From the NCBI RefSeq assembly GCF_051622035.1, contig NC_135361.1, positions 28,079,205 through 28,143,204 of the forward strand: DNA of 64,000 nt. Reading direction: 5' to 3'. The stretch comes from Arctopsyche grandis. Taxonomy: Eukaryota > Arthropoda > Insecta > Trichoptera > Hydropsychidae. The position numbers and the translations under genes were made by a program. Each line of letters opens with the position of its first letter. Position 1 is the first letter of the stretch. Under the pieces are notes generated by a model that was given only the letters and a program-made list of their open reading frames with translations, did not search any database and had not been told where the DNA came from. Shown in pieces: positions 23,451-36,548 of the stretch.

Positions 23451-25777
23451 TTAACCTTTCCTTACCGGTGATAGAAACATAGTCGACATTTACTCTAATT
23501 GTATGAATATCTCTTTAAATATACTAAATACAGAGTTCATATTTTGGATATTCCTCAGCAATACATTAATGCATTAGATAGAATTATTATAATATACACG
23601 TATTTATCTGACGCAACAGAAAAAAATATTTTATCGAAGAATCGGGCATAATGCGCAAATGCAGTGTGTGTTATTACGTTTTTTCTTTCAGTCGTGTCCC
23701 GTTCTCGGTGCGCGCGTGTTGTTTTTTTCGTTTCGGAGCTTTTTTGTACCGTGTGGACCAGCACTTTATTTGTGTTTCTTGATTATTATATTGTAAATAC
23801 GGTAATAATTATTTAATGTTATTTTTTTTTTAATTTGCTATGCTACATTGTATATTATATTTATATTTTCAAAGACAATTTTAATTTTTGAAAAAAATGG
23901 CTGAAAGAAATTTGATGAATGAAGAGGAATATGATAGCGATCTCGATTTTGAAATAAATGATAATTTTACTGATACGGAAGATTTTATTGAAGATATGGA
24001 AGATACAGATTCGGAATTAGAGGCCAGTGAAAATGAAGACGAAGAAGTGTATACATCGAATCATGGATTTCAATGGAATTCATTACCACCATCATCCTCA
24101 AGACGTAGAGAGTGCAATATTGTTACCGAAAATTCAGGACTTATAAATGGTAGCACTACTGTAAATACTATTAGAGAAATGTTCTCTTTGTTTATAAATT
24201 CAAATATGGTGAGAGAAATATGTGAACAAACGAATCGTCAGTTACATCGTACATCCACGAAAATTATCGAGCCGATATTGGCAGAAGAATTGCTTGCATT
24301 CATTGGAATAATGCTTGCGTCTGGCAGAAATAGGACCCGAAAATTAAGCTTAAATGAATTGTGGACTAATGACAGCGCTTTTTGCCAACCATTTTTTACG
24401 GCATCTATGTCTCGGGATAGGTTCATCACAATATTCAGTCAAATTCGTTTTGACGACAAAGAAACCAGACAAGAAAGAATACACGTGTCGTCTGATAAAT
24501 TAGAACCTATCAGGACAATTTTTAATAAATTTGTAGAAGAATGTAAACGTAATAATTCTCCAAGTTGCAACATTACTGTGGATGAACGTTTGGCTACCTA
24601 TAGAGGCAATTGCCCATTCCGCGTGTATATGAAGTCGAAACCCGGTAGATATGGAATAAAAATGTGGGTATCGGCTGACTCTTCAACAGCATATATATTA
24701 AATATACAGGTTTATACAGGTATGGTTAATAATTGCCGAGAGATAAATCAAGGGAATCGTGTAGTGATGGATTAAGTTCAACCGCAATATGGCACCAATA
24801 GAGGTGTAACAACGGACAACTTTTTTACTTCGGTGGCATTAGCTGATAACCTTTTAGATAAAGGGCTAACTCTAACTGGTACCCTACGTAAAAATAAACG
24901 GGAAATTCCTAAAGAATTTTTACCATCGAAACATAGACTTTTACACAGTAGCTTGTTTGGTTTTACATCAACCAAGACATTAGTTTCGTATGTGCCAAAA
25001 AAAAAATAAAGCAGTTTTGCTATTGTCTACTCAATTTCATGACAGTGAAGTGAGTAGTCATGAAGAAAAGAAGCCGGAAATAATAATGTTTTATAATAAA
25101 ACAAAAGGTGCAGTAGATACCGGCGATAAAATGTTTTTATGGAGATGCTGGATATAGCTGCGCTAAATGCATATTTGCTATGGGCGCAGAAATATCCAGA
25201 ATGGAAGGCGAATAACAGAAGTCGACGAAAATTATTTATTAGAGAACTTAGTTTGGAATTAGCTATGCCCAATATTGTATTTTTTTTATTTACGTTTACT
25301 TCTCATTTTTTTTTATCAATTTATGTATTTGTGTATTAAAATTATTATTGTGAAAATAAATACATGAAAAGTACATATAAACATATTTTATTTTATTTGA
25401 TGAAAAAATTGAATATATTTTTACGCATAGGTTTTGAATCATCGCGTAATTCTGGCGGATGTGGCGTGATTTCTGATCAGCGAGTCGCGGAGTGGGGGCC
25501 TAGTGTTCGTCCTCACTTGGAGATGGGCGGCCTTCTGGGATTGTCGTTCACGCGTCTTCAATTTCATGCTTTTTAGATCGTTTTTAGCAGTATATTACCA
25601 ATATTGATACATATATATTAATTTATATAGATAAGGACTATTACTATAGTCATGAATAGAAGGAAAAATGGTTAAATATTCATATTTATCAGACTTTAAA
25701 ATCACGAATTTCTAGAACGACTGAGTCGACATCACCGCTGCACGCGTAATTTTTTAGCACCGTAAGGGAAAGGTTAA
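23451..25777 (+). mobile_element. piggyBac-family transposon, internally damaged
   Basis: TTAA at 23451-23454 and 25774-25777 flank ends CCTTTCCTTACCGGTG and the complement CCGTAAGGGAAAGG, the target and end structure of piggyBac elements. Inside is a transposase gene with stops and deletions. A sister copy in reverse orientation begins at 59694 and keeps parts this one has lost. Confidence 0.88.
23897..25290 (+). pseudogene. Broken piggyBac transposase
   Basis: DDE transposase that would excise and insert at TTAA. Start ATG at 23897 (the frame is open from a non-ATG codon 9 nt earlier). An acidic N-terminus precedes the core, which shows the first aspartate in TVDERLATYRGNCPF, the second in TTDNFFTSVALA and the third in GAVDTGDKM. 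Damage: an in-frame TAA at 24773-24775 after VVMD; a frame shift in the A-run near 25003; a deletion right after DKM; and loss of the C-terminal cysteine-rich domain after AMPNIV. The sister copy near 60.4-60.8 kb keeps that domain. It cannot make an active enzyme as it stands. Confidence 0.88.
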
Positions 25778-26080
25778 CCGCGCCAACACGATACCCCTCT
25801 CGAGAAGTATCGAGACGCGCTCTCTCTACATCCAGCCGTCCGCCGGGACAGACCTACCTCCAGCATCTCCGCCGAGCGTCTTCAGAGACGCCCAGAGATC
25901 GCCATCTTGTGTCCACACGAGGCAGTACGTAGTTTGTCTCCTGCCTCCCCCCTCCCGCTGCTGTGACCCGACCAGCGGTGCTTCAACGAGAAGACGACCG
26001 CAGAGCCAGTTTCCCGAGCCAGGAAGCTGTTATCAACGAAGACGACTTGCAGTCAGGAACCTCCCCGACTATATACATGT
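25778..26080 (+). other. GC-rich LTR-like remnant
   Basis: GC-rich block between the piggyBac right end and the LTR copy at 26081. It may be the other half of an LTR-like sequence starting TGTAACGCGACGTTCTCCCG at 23382, into which piggyBac inserted. A related start, TGTAACGTGACGTTCTCCCG, occurs at about 58080. No ORF or definite end. Confidence 0.35.
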
Positions 26081-26239
26081 TGTGGCGGCTCGCTTATACG
26101 ACATGGTTGAGTTTGGTTGCCTTCCTGCGAGTGGGAACCAACTCGGCTGGGTTCGGAGAGCCACTACCACTCTGCCTTTAGCTGTCATATAATAAACACG
26201 TGCATTAACATGCCAGTCGTCTCATTCGTTCATCCCCCA
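26081..26239 (+). mobile_element. LTR of the TRIM-like family
   Basis: TGTGGCGGCTCGC...TCGTTCATCCCCCA, closely matching the 160-bp LTRs at 8237 and 9161 but in plus orientation, with AATAAA inside. No primer-binding site follows and no second LTR is nearby, so it is a solo or rearranged copy. The flanks do not show a matching duplication. Confidence 0.75.
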
Positions 26240-26398
26240 TAATATATATAACTATCCCAAGGTTAGTCCACGTTTCTACATAACTCGACTCTTGGAAGAA
26301 TAACGACGTATAACGCCCTCTGCATAAAGACGCGCGTAAATCCGTTCATTACAAATATAATTATTTAGAAATACAAATCCAAAGCAGGTATAAATATT

Positions 26399-26739
26399 GG
26401 TAAACGGACTATTAGTCAAATGTGAACCTGTCACAGGACAACTGGTCGCTCTAGATCGATCACTCGTGATCATCCGTCACGCTAAAACTGGTCACGAGAA
26501 AACTAATCACACGCTAAAACTGGTCACGAGAAAACTGGTCACACGCTAAAACTGGTCACGAGAAAATTGGTCACACGCTAAAACTGGTCACACGCTAAAA
26601 CTGGTCATGAGAAAATTGGTCACATGCTAAAACTGGTCACACCCAAAATTTTTAAATTGGTCACACAAACAATTAATATATTAAAGATAATATCAGTTGT
26701 CCTGTGACAGGTTCACATTTGACTAGTAATCACCGAACC
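26399..26739. mobile_element. MULE-like MITE with internal tandem repeat
   Basis: Ends GGTAAACGG... and ...CACCGAACC, flanked by a perfect 9-bp duplication ATAAATATT (26390-26398 and 26740-26748). Inner inverted arms: AGTCAAATGTGAACCTGTCA / its complement. The centre (26470-26650) is a tandem array of about 16-32 bp units, ACGCTAAAACTGGTCACGAG. It interrupts the repeat otherwise intact at 29.3 and 43.1 kb. Confidence 0.8.
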
Positions 26740-27489
26740 ATAAATATTGTAGCTAATCCAAACAAACCCGATTTCAAGTTTTGTAAAGGTGTGTTTAGAC
26801 TCTCAAATATATCTTCTAACAATATAAAATAAACAAAATAAGTCAATTAATGAATGTGTTCATCATTGTTGTTAAAATTTAATGCTAATAATCTAAATGC
26901 TAAGCCCCAATTTAAAATGCTGGCGCACAAGTGCCCTCCAGGTGATTTAAATATCGGCACAACAGACACATTCTACAGTTTTAACTCAACCACTCGCCAC
27001 TATAGTTCAATTCAACCGAATACGCTGAACCCACTTCAAACAACTTTGTATTTACAGAACTTATTTATGTACTTATTTAAAACTAAGCAACTTCGTTAAA
27101 AACGAATCCTCCTCAGTATGTATACTATATATCTACGTTCTTCCTCATCTAACAATTGGCAATACGACTACATTCTCATAAAGAATAAATTAATTTCTTT
27201 GTGAATCGACAAAGAGAAAACAACAACAAGAAGAAGAAGTATATCTTAGACAAATTTTAATAATCGGTTTGATCAAATTAAACTTTTATTAGTTCAACTA
27301 TACGTATACCTTTATATTTTAGTTACATATAGAATTGAATAGAGATAAGAAATACAAACATTGAAACAAAATATGCAATGGCCGACGTCAGAACTGTTTC
27401 GGGTGTGTTGGTGATGGGATGAGAGTCGGAAGCCGGGACGATCCGTGACCCATTTTGACACATCCTGAGCCGGAGTCAGGTCGGAAGCG

Positions 27490-30400
27490 ATGGCAGACGT
27501 CCTGCGAGAGCGTCGCGAACGTTCGCGCCGTCGCAAGAAGATGGTGGCGCAGACCGTAAGCCCCGCCTTAACCCCACATAACCTCAACACCGTTCAGTAA
27601 CATTCAAAGCAACCCTTAAAACCCTCATTACAGCTGGGCGTCTCCAGTGTGGGCGCTTTGAGACAAGCCCTCGGCACAGCCAACGACGCCCCGCCGAAGA
27701 TCCACGTCGGAGAAGACCACTACAAGGATGCCTCCTTCAACGACAACAAGTCTCCCACGGAACAGACCAGCGCTCTCGTATACACGGACTCGTCTACGTT
27801 TTTAAAAGTAATGCATACACACTCAACAATTACTATATCTATAGCTATTACTCTATTATTCAATTTGAACCACTCAATTGCTACAAGTTTTCACTATCCT
27901 TATATATGTATGAACTTCTTCCAATTTTACATAGATATATACCAGGAAGGCCTTACAAGTAGACCCCAATGCGCCTTCCTAGACAATTAATTACAAACAT
28001 TGCAGCATTTCTATTACATAAATCGCTGTATGTCGAGAGGCTGAAGAACACGAAACTAACAATTAATTAATTAATCTATAGACAGACATCTATTGATTTA
28101 GACTTATACATCATTTTTGTACATATTGTATATAAATCAAATTCAGATATCTATGACGGCAGGTAGGATGATTTTGCCAATTTTATGGAGGAACCGTTTC
28201 AACAATGAAATCAGATAAATTGCCTAACTCTGATAAGAAACGATCGATTTGGTATCTCAAATATCCAACTCTGATAATCAGTATTAAAGATTGGAACGGG
28301 ATCGAACCTCTCGGTGCTAAATATAAACGCAACCACCGAGTCTGCTGGCCATGTTTATTAGGGCTTTAACATAATTTGTTTTAAAAGCTATAACTCAACA
28401 AGATTAGAATCTTAATGGAGATTCAAAATTGTGCTATTTAACTTGCAAGAGAATATTTATTTAAATAATATTCAAATTTAAAAACTGTCTATACGTAGAA
28501 TTAAGTCTACTCGGTGATTTTGCCTTTGATTATAAAAGCTCAATTTCATATATATCTTACCTGTTTTTGATTCAATTTCAGGGTACTCAGTCATCGAATC
28601 CTCACAACGATTATTGTCAGCATTTCGTAGACACGGGACAACGCCCCCAAAATTTCATCCGAGATGTGGGCCTCGCCGATAGGTTCGAAGAGTATCCTAA
28701 ACTGAGAGAACTGATCAAATTGAAAGACGATCTCATATCACAGACAGCCGTACCACCGATGTATTTGAAGTGTGACCTTAAAGTAAACAAAAACATTGAA
28801 CGTTCGAATCAAACTTACGACGGCTTAGCACATGTGATTTAATCCGTATCTTTGCAGACAATGGATCTGAAACAGATGGGAAACAAATTCGACGTGATAT
28901 TAGTAGAGCCTCCACTCGGTGGCGAGTGGAGTTGGAACGACGTCTTAGCTCTAGACATTCCTCAGGTGGCCCAGCCGAGAAGCTTCGTATTCTTATGGTG
29001 TGGCAGTTCCGAAGGTATGAATGAGATATAAAGATTCAACTGCTGAATAAAATCAAAGTACATAGTACGCACTCGGGAACTTATAGCACTGTTGAACATT
29101 TTTTATAGCATTTTTAAAATCCATCAATCCTTTCACAACTCTTGGATGGTTTTAAGTCGACGAATATACAGTTTTATTTCCAAATAGTCTTATGGGAAGA
29201 AATAGCTCATTGATTAACCAGACGGTTTTAATCCTTTGAGTGCTGACGTATTTTCTGTTAAAAGCCGCCATGCTGAAAATTTCGCCAACATTTCCAACTA
29301 GAATTATTTAGAAATCCAATAGAAAGCAGGTATAAAAATTGTAGCTAATCCAAACAAACCCTAGATCACAACCACCGAGGATTTCGAGTTTTGTAAAGGT
29401 GTGTTTAGACTCTCTAGTATATATCTTGCAACGATATATAATAAACAAAAGAAGTCTAATATTGAATGTATTTTTCCAAAACTAGTTCCATGTTCTTCAT
29501 TGTTGTTAAAATGTAATGCTCACAATCTAAAATAATCAGCAGTTAAGGATTTCCATCGGGTAATTCTGCTATGGTTATGAATTTAGAAATTCCAGTGTAA
29601 ACGAGTCTTTATAAACGTTGAAAAATGAATGACACAGATTACACGACCCATGTTCAATGCAATCTTTAAAGGCTTAGCAGGTAGTATTCTTGTTTACTTT
29701 GTACATGCTTAACCGTTTGCCTGTGGCCGTCTTCTATTGAAGCTTTGCGCGACAAGTCTGTAGCGCGGCTGTCTTCCATAGAATTTATGAACTTTGCACG
29801 GGATTTTGAACCTTATATGCGCCTATTTCAACTGTTTTAAGGTTCAAAATCGGTTGAGTATATTACTGAGAGTTGAATTCCATCTATTCAATTTGCTTAA
29901 AATGAATATATACCAGTCAAAATTTGTTTTTTGTGGAACCATACTGAAACCTCGTTTATGTGACGTCACGTCTTCATACAATTATGAAGAATGATTATTT
30001 GACAACTAAGCCAAAACTACGATATATATTATGTATTTTATTGTTTGAAATAATACTTTGTGTTAATTAACATATCTGGTTACTTGAGTAAATATTAAAA
30101 TCTGTATTTAACCTTTCCACCGCGTACGACTACTATACATGTCCTAGCGAACATGCCCTCAGCGCGTGAGACACGCATAGATGTCTTGGAAGTTCCAACC
30201 TGTATAAGAGCCGTCTATTGTGTTAAAATTTTATAACTTGGTTGAAAGTATTACTAAATGTATACTTTACCAAATTCAATAGATGGCAGTAGTCAAAAAA
30301 AAATTCAATATAGGCTAAAATAATTTATAAAATATTACAACCTATATTTATGGTCGAAAACGCGATAACAAAATCCGCAAAAAAGCAGCCGCGTACAGGG

Positions 30401-31842
30401 CATGTTCGCTAAATTTGGTGACGCGGGCAAAGGGTTAAGGTCGAAAACTCGATTGCTAAATTCGCGAAAAAGGTGCCGCGTACAGGGCTTGTTCGCTATA
30501 TTCATTGCCGCGGGCAAAGGGTCAATATACAACGCCTATTTTGCAGGGCCATGGACTTGTCAGCAAAACGCCAATCGGAGTTGGTCAGCATTCAAAGGGT
30601 TAATCCAGTTGTAACTAATTATTCCGGAATTCTCATCCAACAACTAAGCTAAACGATATATACAGCAGTTAGCTCGACGCCTAGTGTCAATGAAATTATC
30701 TTCAACAAAAGACTTTGTGGTATAATTCTATATGTACTATTGTTGCGTATGGGTGGGTTCAGGATTCAAATGAAAGGCCAAAGTCGCTTCACAGCGTTTA
30801 TTTAACAATTCAGGAGGTCCACACGTAATCACCGCTCACTTCAGAATAATCTGATCTACCTTGTGTACCTCCTTATAATGGACAAGTTGCACAGCACAGC
30901 TTCTCCGTTCCATTCATGTGTATTGTTTAGACACGTGGTGAGTCGCACGCACTCGCCCAGGTCTGTGAGAACTCCAGCGTATCCTTGTTCGGGCACTTAT
31001 TGAGTCCCGTTAGACTAATTCAGAGTGTCTATTGTTCACCCACGAATGCTTTTAGACAGTGGATACTCTCTCCCTTGTTGCCACGTTACACTATGTATAT
31101 ATGTAGCTTGGTTTTATTTGCTTTTCAATTAAAGAGTTCATTTTCAAGTTACTAAGTCAACAAGTTGTTTCCGCCCCACCTCATATGAATGATTTGATTT
31201 TTCATTGTTTAGGCCTCGACATGGGACGAGATTGTTTGAAGAAGTGGGGTTTCCGAAGATGCGAAGATATATGCTGGATTCGCACCAACATCAACAACCC
31301 CGGGCATTCCAAAAACTTGGAGCACAATGCAGTATTTCAACGCACTAAAGAGCACTGTCTCATGGGTATCAAAGGAACAGTGCGCAGGTCGACCGACGGC
31401 GATTTCATCCACGCGAATATGGACATCGATTTGATCATATCCGAGGATCCCGAATACGGAAGTCCTGAAAAACCGATAGAAATATTTCACATCATGGAGC
31501 ACTTCTGCTTGGGCCGACGAAGGTCTGTATCGTCTTTCCATTGATGTGGATAAACTCAACTGTTGTAATGTAATGTGAGATTGCTGTTTCAGATTGCACG
31601 TGTTCGGCAGGGACTCCACGATCAGACCCGGCTGGGTGACGATCGGCCACGATTTGACGAATTCCAATTTCAACGCCGAGCTTTATTCGTCGTATTTTAT
31701 CGACGGCCGAGAAACTACAGGGTGCACGGAGCGCATCGAAGCCTTGCGACCCAAGAGTCCGCCAAACACCAGCAAAGGTGGCGGAAGACCTCGCGGCCGA
31801 GGCAACTTCCGCGGTAGACGCACTCGAGGCGCTCCCATGTGA
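27490..31842 (+). CDS. Mettl14: METTL14, m6A methyltransferase complex subunit
   Basis: Structural, RNA-binding partner of METTL3 in the nuclear mRNA N6-adenosine methyltransferase. Exons: 27490-27555, 27634-27807, 28582-28782, 28858-29014, 31213-31522 and 31593-31842; all GT-AG with matching phases; 1158 nt, 385 aa. The start gives [18 protein letters not shown]. Conserved blocks: [39 protein letters not shown], then [10 protein letters not shown] with the EPPL motif at residues 164-167, [47 protein letters not shown] and [11 protein letters not shown]. The C-terminus is an RGG-type tail ([15 protein letters not shown]). The N-terminus is shorter than in human (456 aa). Intron 4 (2.2 kb) carries mobile DNA. 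ATTAAA shortly after the stop may be the poly(A) signal. Confidence 0.97.
28158..28372 (-). mobile_element. tRNA-derived SINE copy
   Basis: Minus strand: B box GGTTCGATCCC (complement of 28298-28308) and an A-box-like GCAGACTCGGTGG upstream, followed by a body shared with copies near 17.9 and 45.7 kb. Lies in Mettl14 intron 2, antisense to the gene. Confidence 0.65.
29228..30603. mobile_element. Nest of piggyBac-like MITEs
   Basis: The outer element runs from TTAA 29228 (TCCTTTGAGTGCTGACG) to TTAA 30600 (complement: CCCTTTGAATGCTGACC). Inside are further TTAA-bounded pieces: one starting TTAACCGTTTGCCTGTGGCC at 29709, and one from TTAA at about 30111 (CCTTTCCACCGCG) to GCGGGCAAAGGG-TTAA at about 30436, followed by a near-repeat ending GCGGGCAAAGGG at about 30522. 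The 29709 piece recurs at 47.19 kb. None has coding capacity. All are in Mettl14 intron 4. Confidence 0.6.
30741..31090 (+). mobile_element. 350-bp solo LTR in Mettl14 intron 4
   Basis: TGTTGCGTATGG...GCCACGTTACA flanked by CTAT (30737-30740 and 31091-31094), a 4-bp target duplication. Same family as the inverted LTR pair at 15.6-16.3 kb. Confidence 0.8.
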
Positions 31843-34226
31843 TATTTAAAAAAAAAATCAATTATATTAAACAACACTGTCGATTTTATTCTTTGTATGC
31901 TTTGTAAATATTGCCGAGATCAACTTCCGAGAGGATTTTGAACGAAAAAAAAAAATTATACAGGTGAAATAAAACGAAAGATACCATAGAAAACCTAATG
32001 CAATTTTATTAAAATCAATTTTATAATGCATTAGGTGAGTTTTTATCACAAACATGCTATATATCATTTTTTGCTTCTGGTATCTTCAATTTAAAAGTAA
32101 TCATTTTCAGTATGTCAACTACATACACAACTCGTATAAAAAATATGTTAAAAAAAAGTGCCGGCACGACGAAGACGCAGGCCGTCGTGTGCGGACCAAC
32201 ATAAACTAGCAATGTAATCATCAATAATTTAAAATTCACCATTCCATTCCAAAATACACACGATCCATCATCATCATCATCACAATTTATTATTTGAATC
32301 GCCACCTTCGATGATGGGGAGGGAAAAAATAATAAAAATAGTTATAATGAATTATTTTTAGGTACACAAGTGTCACAAATACCTATCACATCATTTGCTA
32401 TAATTAAAAAATACACAATAATAAGAAATGTTCCTGCCAGACTACAGAACAACTCGACACCTTTGTTACTTGTTAATAATATGTATATATATACACATAT
32501 ATACGACCGTCGACAGATATATTCATGAGAAAATTATCATTTCTTCACTCGTAACAATTCATAAATGTGCTCACACGAAATCACGGATGCTTTTGAATAC
32601 TGAAACAGTAGTGACGGTTCGCAAATATAGCACATACATATAGGTCCATGTACACACTCTTTTCTCTACACATGTAATCAATTTTTAAATGAGTTCAGAA
32701 GATCGGGGCGGCACAAATATTTCGCCCTCAACATTGCTGACCATATCACAGCCGGTCATAGCACATACTATAGCAGACTTTTTTTTGCATATTTTTGGTT
32801 CACTCGTTTTTTTTATAGTAGAAACCACTTCTGTACAATTTATTCATAATTTTTTTTATTATCAATAGAGCTTACGACTGCTTGTAATCGAGAAAAAAAA
32901 AAAAAAAAACAATATACAATACAGGGCAATAACGTTCACTTGAAATGCTAGTTAGTTTATACAGTAGTAATGTAAACTCAACACAGATGCAATCAAAAAC
33001 AATAAGTATATTCAAAGGTAAATTTTTTAAGTAAATAATAAAAAGAAACAGAAAGAGATGTCATCATTTGACCGGTAATGGGTTTAAGTACAGCTGACAG
33101 AGACGTCGCTAAAGGCAAAAAAAAAAGTAGTAGTGGGAGTTTCGAAACATTTAAAAAGAGATTTAAAGGAAAAAAGAACAATATTGGCAAGAAAACTAGT
33201 CATATATGAGATCGTCACAGTTAATTTATACTGATTTGTACTTCCTAGGTTAAACAATGTACATTTCGTCAAATGACATGACACTTTACGTATGAAAATA
33301 GTTATTGATATTGAAAAATATACATCCAAATAGTTGAAAAGGCTCGTATTAAAATAGCTAGAAAATGGAACTGTCCGATAAAATGTCACACAATTGTCAC
33401 TTTGACACCGTAAATCGAAACCGATGCACTTTCAAAAGACTGCAAAATAACTACAATACAAACGCGACGGCCAAGATTCGCACTGAACTATCGAAAAGTA
33501 CATTGCAAAGATCCAATATAAATACATTATACAATTTTGACACATGGCCGTCGTCCCTCCAATCTCGACCGATGATAATACAATTAATATAAATTACGCT
33601 AACTAAACGAAAAAAATAATAAAATAAAAAAATTTAAACAGCGATTAAGTTATTAGGTCCCTCGATGAGAATCATGAATTTATTTCTTCTTTGACAGTTG
33701 ACGAATCACAAAGACGATAATAATAATTTATCATAAAATTTAACATTATACATCTTAATTAATGGATGGAAATGTGTGACAGAGTACCCGAGAGTTTCAT
33801 TACATGTAGTCTTAAATAAAAAAAAAAAAAAACCAACAAAATTGATACACAGTTGACAAGATATATATAAATATAAAACATGTTTTTGTTTTTTATTTCA
33901 TTTTTTTTTCATTAACCGTAAATTGATAAATTATGGAAATCATTCAAGTAATATTAACAATTATATAAAACAACACAAATTTTTGCACTTTGTAAAAGTG
34001 AATACATATATTTGCATATATATGTATATACACATATATATATATTTTCCATTTTTCTTCCCTTTCAATTTGAGTAATAATCTTGTACATGTATGTGTGT
34101 AATGACGTAAAACCGAATCTTATAAAATAAATAATGTAACTGCATTATTAGTAAAAAAAAAAATAATTACATTTTTAGCGACTAAGCATCTTAAGTCAAA
34201 AATAAAAATTAACGATCACTTTGTAT

Positions 34227-34232
34227 AATATA

Positions 34233-34308
<76 letters not shown>
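34227..34308. repeat. (TA)n microsatellite
   Basis: Nearly perfect dinucleotide tract. Produces meaningless Tyr-Ile open frames on both strands. Confidence 0.95.
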
Positions 34309-34311
<3 letters not shown>

Positions 34312-34650
34312 TTTTCTGTATAATAATAATATACAGCCAAGGTACTAACGGCGCATACTTGTACATGTACACTCATACGAATTACTTTCCTTACGAAACT
34401 GGTTTCATGCATTTCCAAGAAAAGAAACAAAAATATATTATTACATAATAATAACAATAATGAAGTAACATAAAATTGACAATCTTTTTTTTCCACTATT
34501 ATTAATGAGATTTTACATCTAAAAATATTTCATAGACGCTTTCCACAGTATAAAAAAAAAATAAATAAACGAAACGTAGAAACGGTTCAAAATTTACACG
34601 CTTTGTGTGTGATGCTCTTTATTACTGCCATTTATGTTTTTTGTACACAG

Positions 34651-34681
<31 letters not shown>

Positions 34682-35374
34682 AATAATAATTAAACAATTA
34701 TTTTCGACAATTCTTCATCTATAAACGCAACAAGGCGAAAATATCAATGCATGTTCTTCGTAAAAGGTATATATTTTTGTGCTGCACCTACAAATTGGTA
34801 TTCATTTTTACTCTTTTTTTTTATTTATTATTTGTAATTTAATTATAAACAATAATATAAGAGCACCTGCGTCAGTTGGTCTACCAGCTAACGAAGTAGA
34901 TATTAAATGTCATTCATTTCGTTCAACAAAACATCCGACGATCGATCGTACGACTCGCACCCTCTCAAACGTCACGAACGCTCGAACGAATGTTTTGTGG
35001 TACAATCTGTCGTCATAAACTTCTCGACGGCACGAATCGTACGACCGCTCAAAATTTACAAAGCAACAGAATAATAAAAAAAATTTAACAAAATAATATT
35101 AAAAAAAAGTTCTGGTTTCACATAAGAATCTGTTTTTGAGAGATTATATAAATATATATATATATAGTAGCCTTCGAAATTTTCACAATTTACATTAAAA
35201 AAAACAAAAAAAAACGAACGCGTTCAAAGTGACTGCACCAATGAAAAATTATAAACGTTAGAAATTACATAATCTCTTGAGATCAAGTGAATGAATATTT
35301 AAAGTTTAAAAGCTACAAAACAATAATACACTAATATCCAACACTTTTTTATTACGCAAATTACTTATTTTTAT

Positions 35375-35477
<103 letters not shown>

Positions 35478-35634
35478 GTACACTTGTTTATCATGTGGGT
35501 TTTATTGTGTGTTTTTTGTTTTATATTTTATCATTTCGATTTTATTCAAAAAGTTACCACAGATCTGCAACACACTGTTCGCTCTGCTCGTATTTAAATT
35601 TCACAGAAAATATTACAGGCAGAGCGTATTTTGA

Positions 35635-35637
<3 letters not shown>

Positions 35638-35702
<65 letters not shown>

Positions 35703-35712
35703 ATATATATAT
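35638..35712. repeat. (TA)n microsatellite
   Basis: About 75 bp of TA, with a few G interruptions at the right end. Confidence 0.95.
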
Positions 35713-36052
35713 CTATATACTTCTTCTCTCACAATCTATCCGGGTGATGTAGAAAAACAACGTACAATTCACAATTGTATTTCTGTATCGGCAACGTTTC
35801 TGTGACTTTCTACCGAGATGAATGTGACGGTTAGACGGGGGGAGGGGGGTTGCTATGCAATTGCAAGCAAAGCAATGCACGGTCTACTTTATATCGCATA
35901 AAATGGCACGTAATGTGCCGGAGGAGGAGTGCACACACACCGACACGCAGGTTATAATGCCGACAGCCCCAGCACACTCATCACAGGTACGTAGACTCTC
36001 CTGGAAGACAAAAAAACACACCAAAATGTAAGCATGTGATCCCAGCCCGATT

Positions 36053-36055
<3 letters not shown>

Positions 36056-36110
<55 letters not shown>

Positions 36111-36464
36111 GACCGTGAAAAATTCGAAAATATTCGTTTATCATGCATACATATGAAAAACGGTTAGTATATATAATATATCAGTGGCGTGCGGTAAAAC
36201 TCTCTCTCCCCCCCGTCGAACATCCTCACTTAATTTGCGCGAGCAAGATACTACAGGAACAAGAGGAACAGGCTTTTCCTCCCGTATCCTGCGCGCGCAC
36301 ATTAAACAAGGCTGTATGACCAAAAGAGAGATAATTTCACCGCATGCCACTGATATATATTATATATACATAGTACCGTTTACCGTGCACCCACTTTTTT
36401 TTGAACTTTCGACCTAAGATCTTTGCTTTTTCGACCTTTTCACTTTCGGTCCCGTCAGGGAGAC

Positions 36465-36545
<81 letters not shown>
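36056..36545. repeat. (TA)n tract split by a 360-bp element
   Basis: TA arrays at 36056-36106 and 36467-36545 flank the repeat copy 36107-36466, so that copy apparently inserted into a pre-existing TA microsatellite. Confidence 0.8.
36107..36466 (-). mobile_element. 360-bp MITE-like repeat, intact copy
   Basis: Ends GGGTGACCGTGAAAAATTCG on the left and, in complement, GGGTCTCCCTGACGGGACCG on the right: imperfect terminal inversions. It contains an inner inverted pair, CAGTGGCGTGCGGT / ACCGCATGCCACTG. It is the uninterrupted counterpart of the repeat at 8113-10225. Confidence 0.7.

Positions 36546-36548
<3 letters not shown>

Noticed and set aside
23381-26365. A single large LTR insertion with a 14-bp duplication AATTATTTAGAAAT
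   Set aside because: The duplication is too long for an LTR element and the sequence belongs to the host repeat itself; the arrangement may involve two repeat copies.
35952-36000. Possible last exon on minus with acceptor tcttccag and ending GLSAL-stop
   Set aside because: Only about 16 codons, no partner exon in phase that I could identify, in a repeat-rich area.
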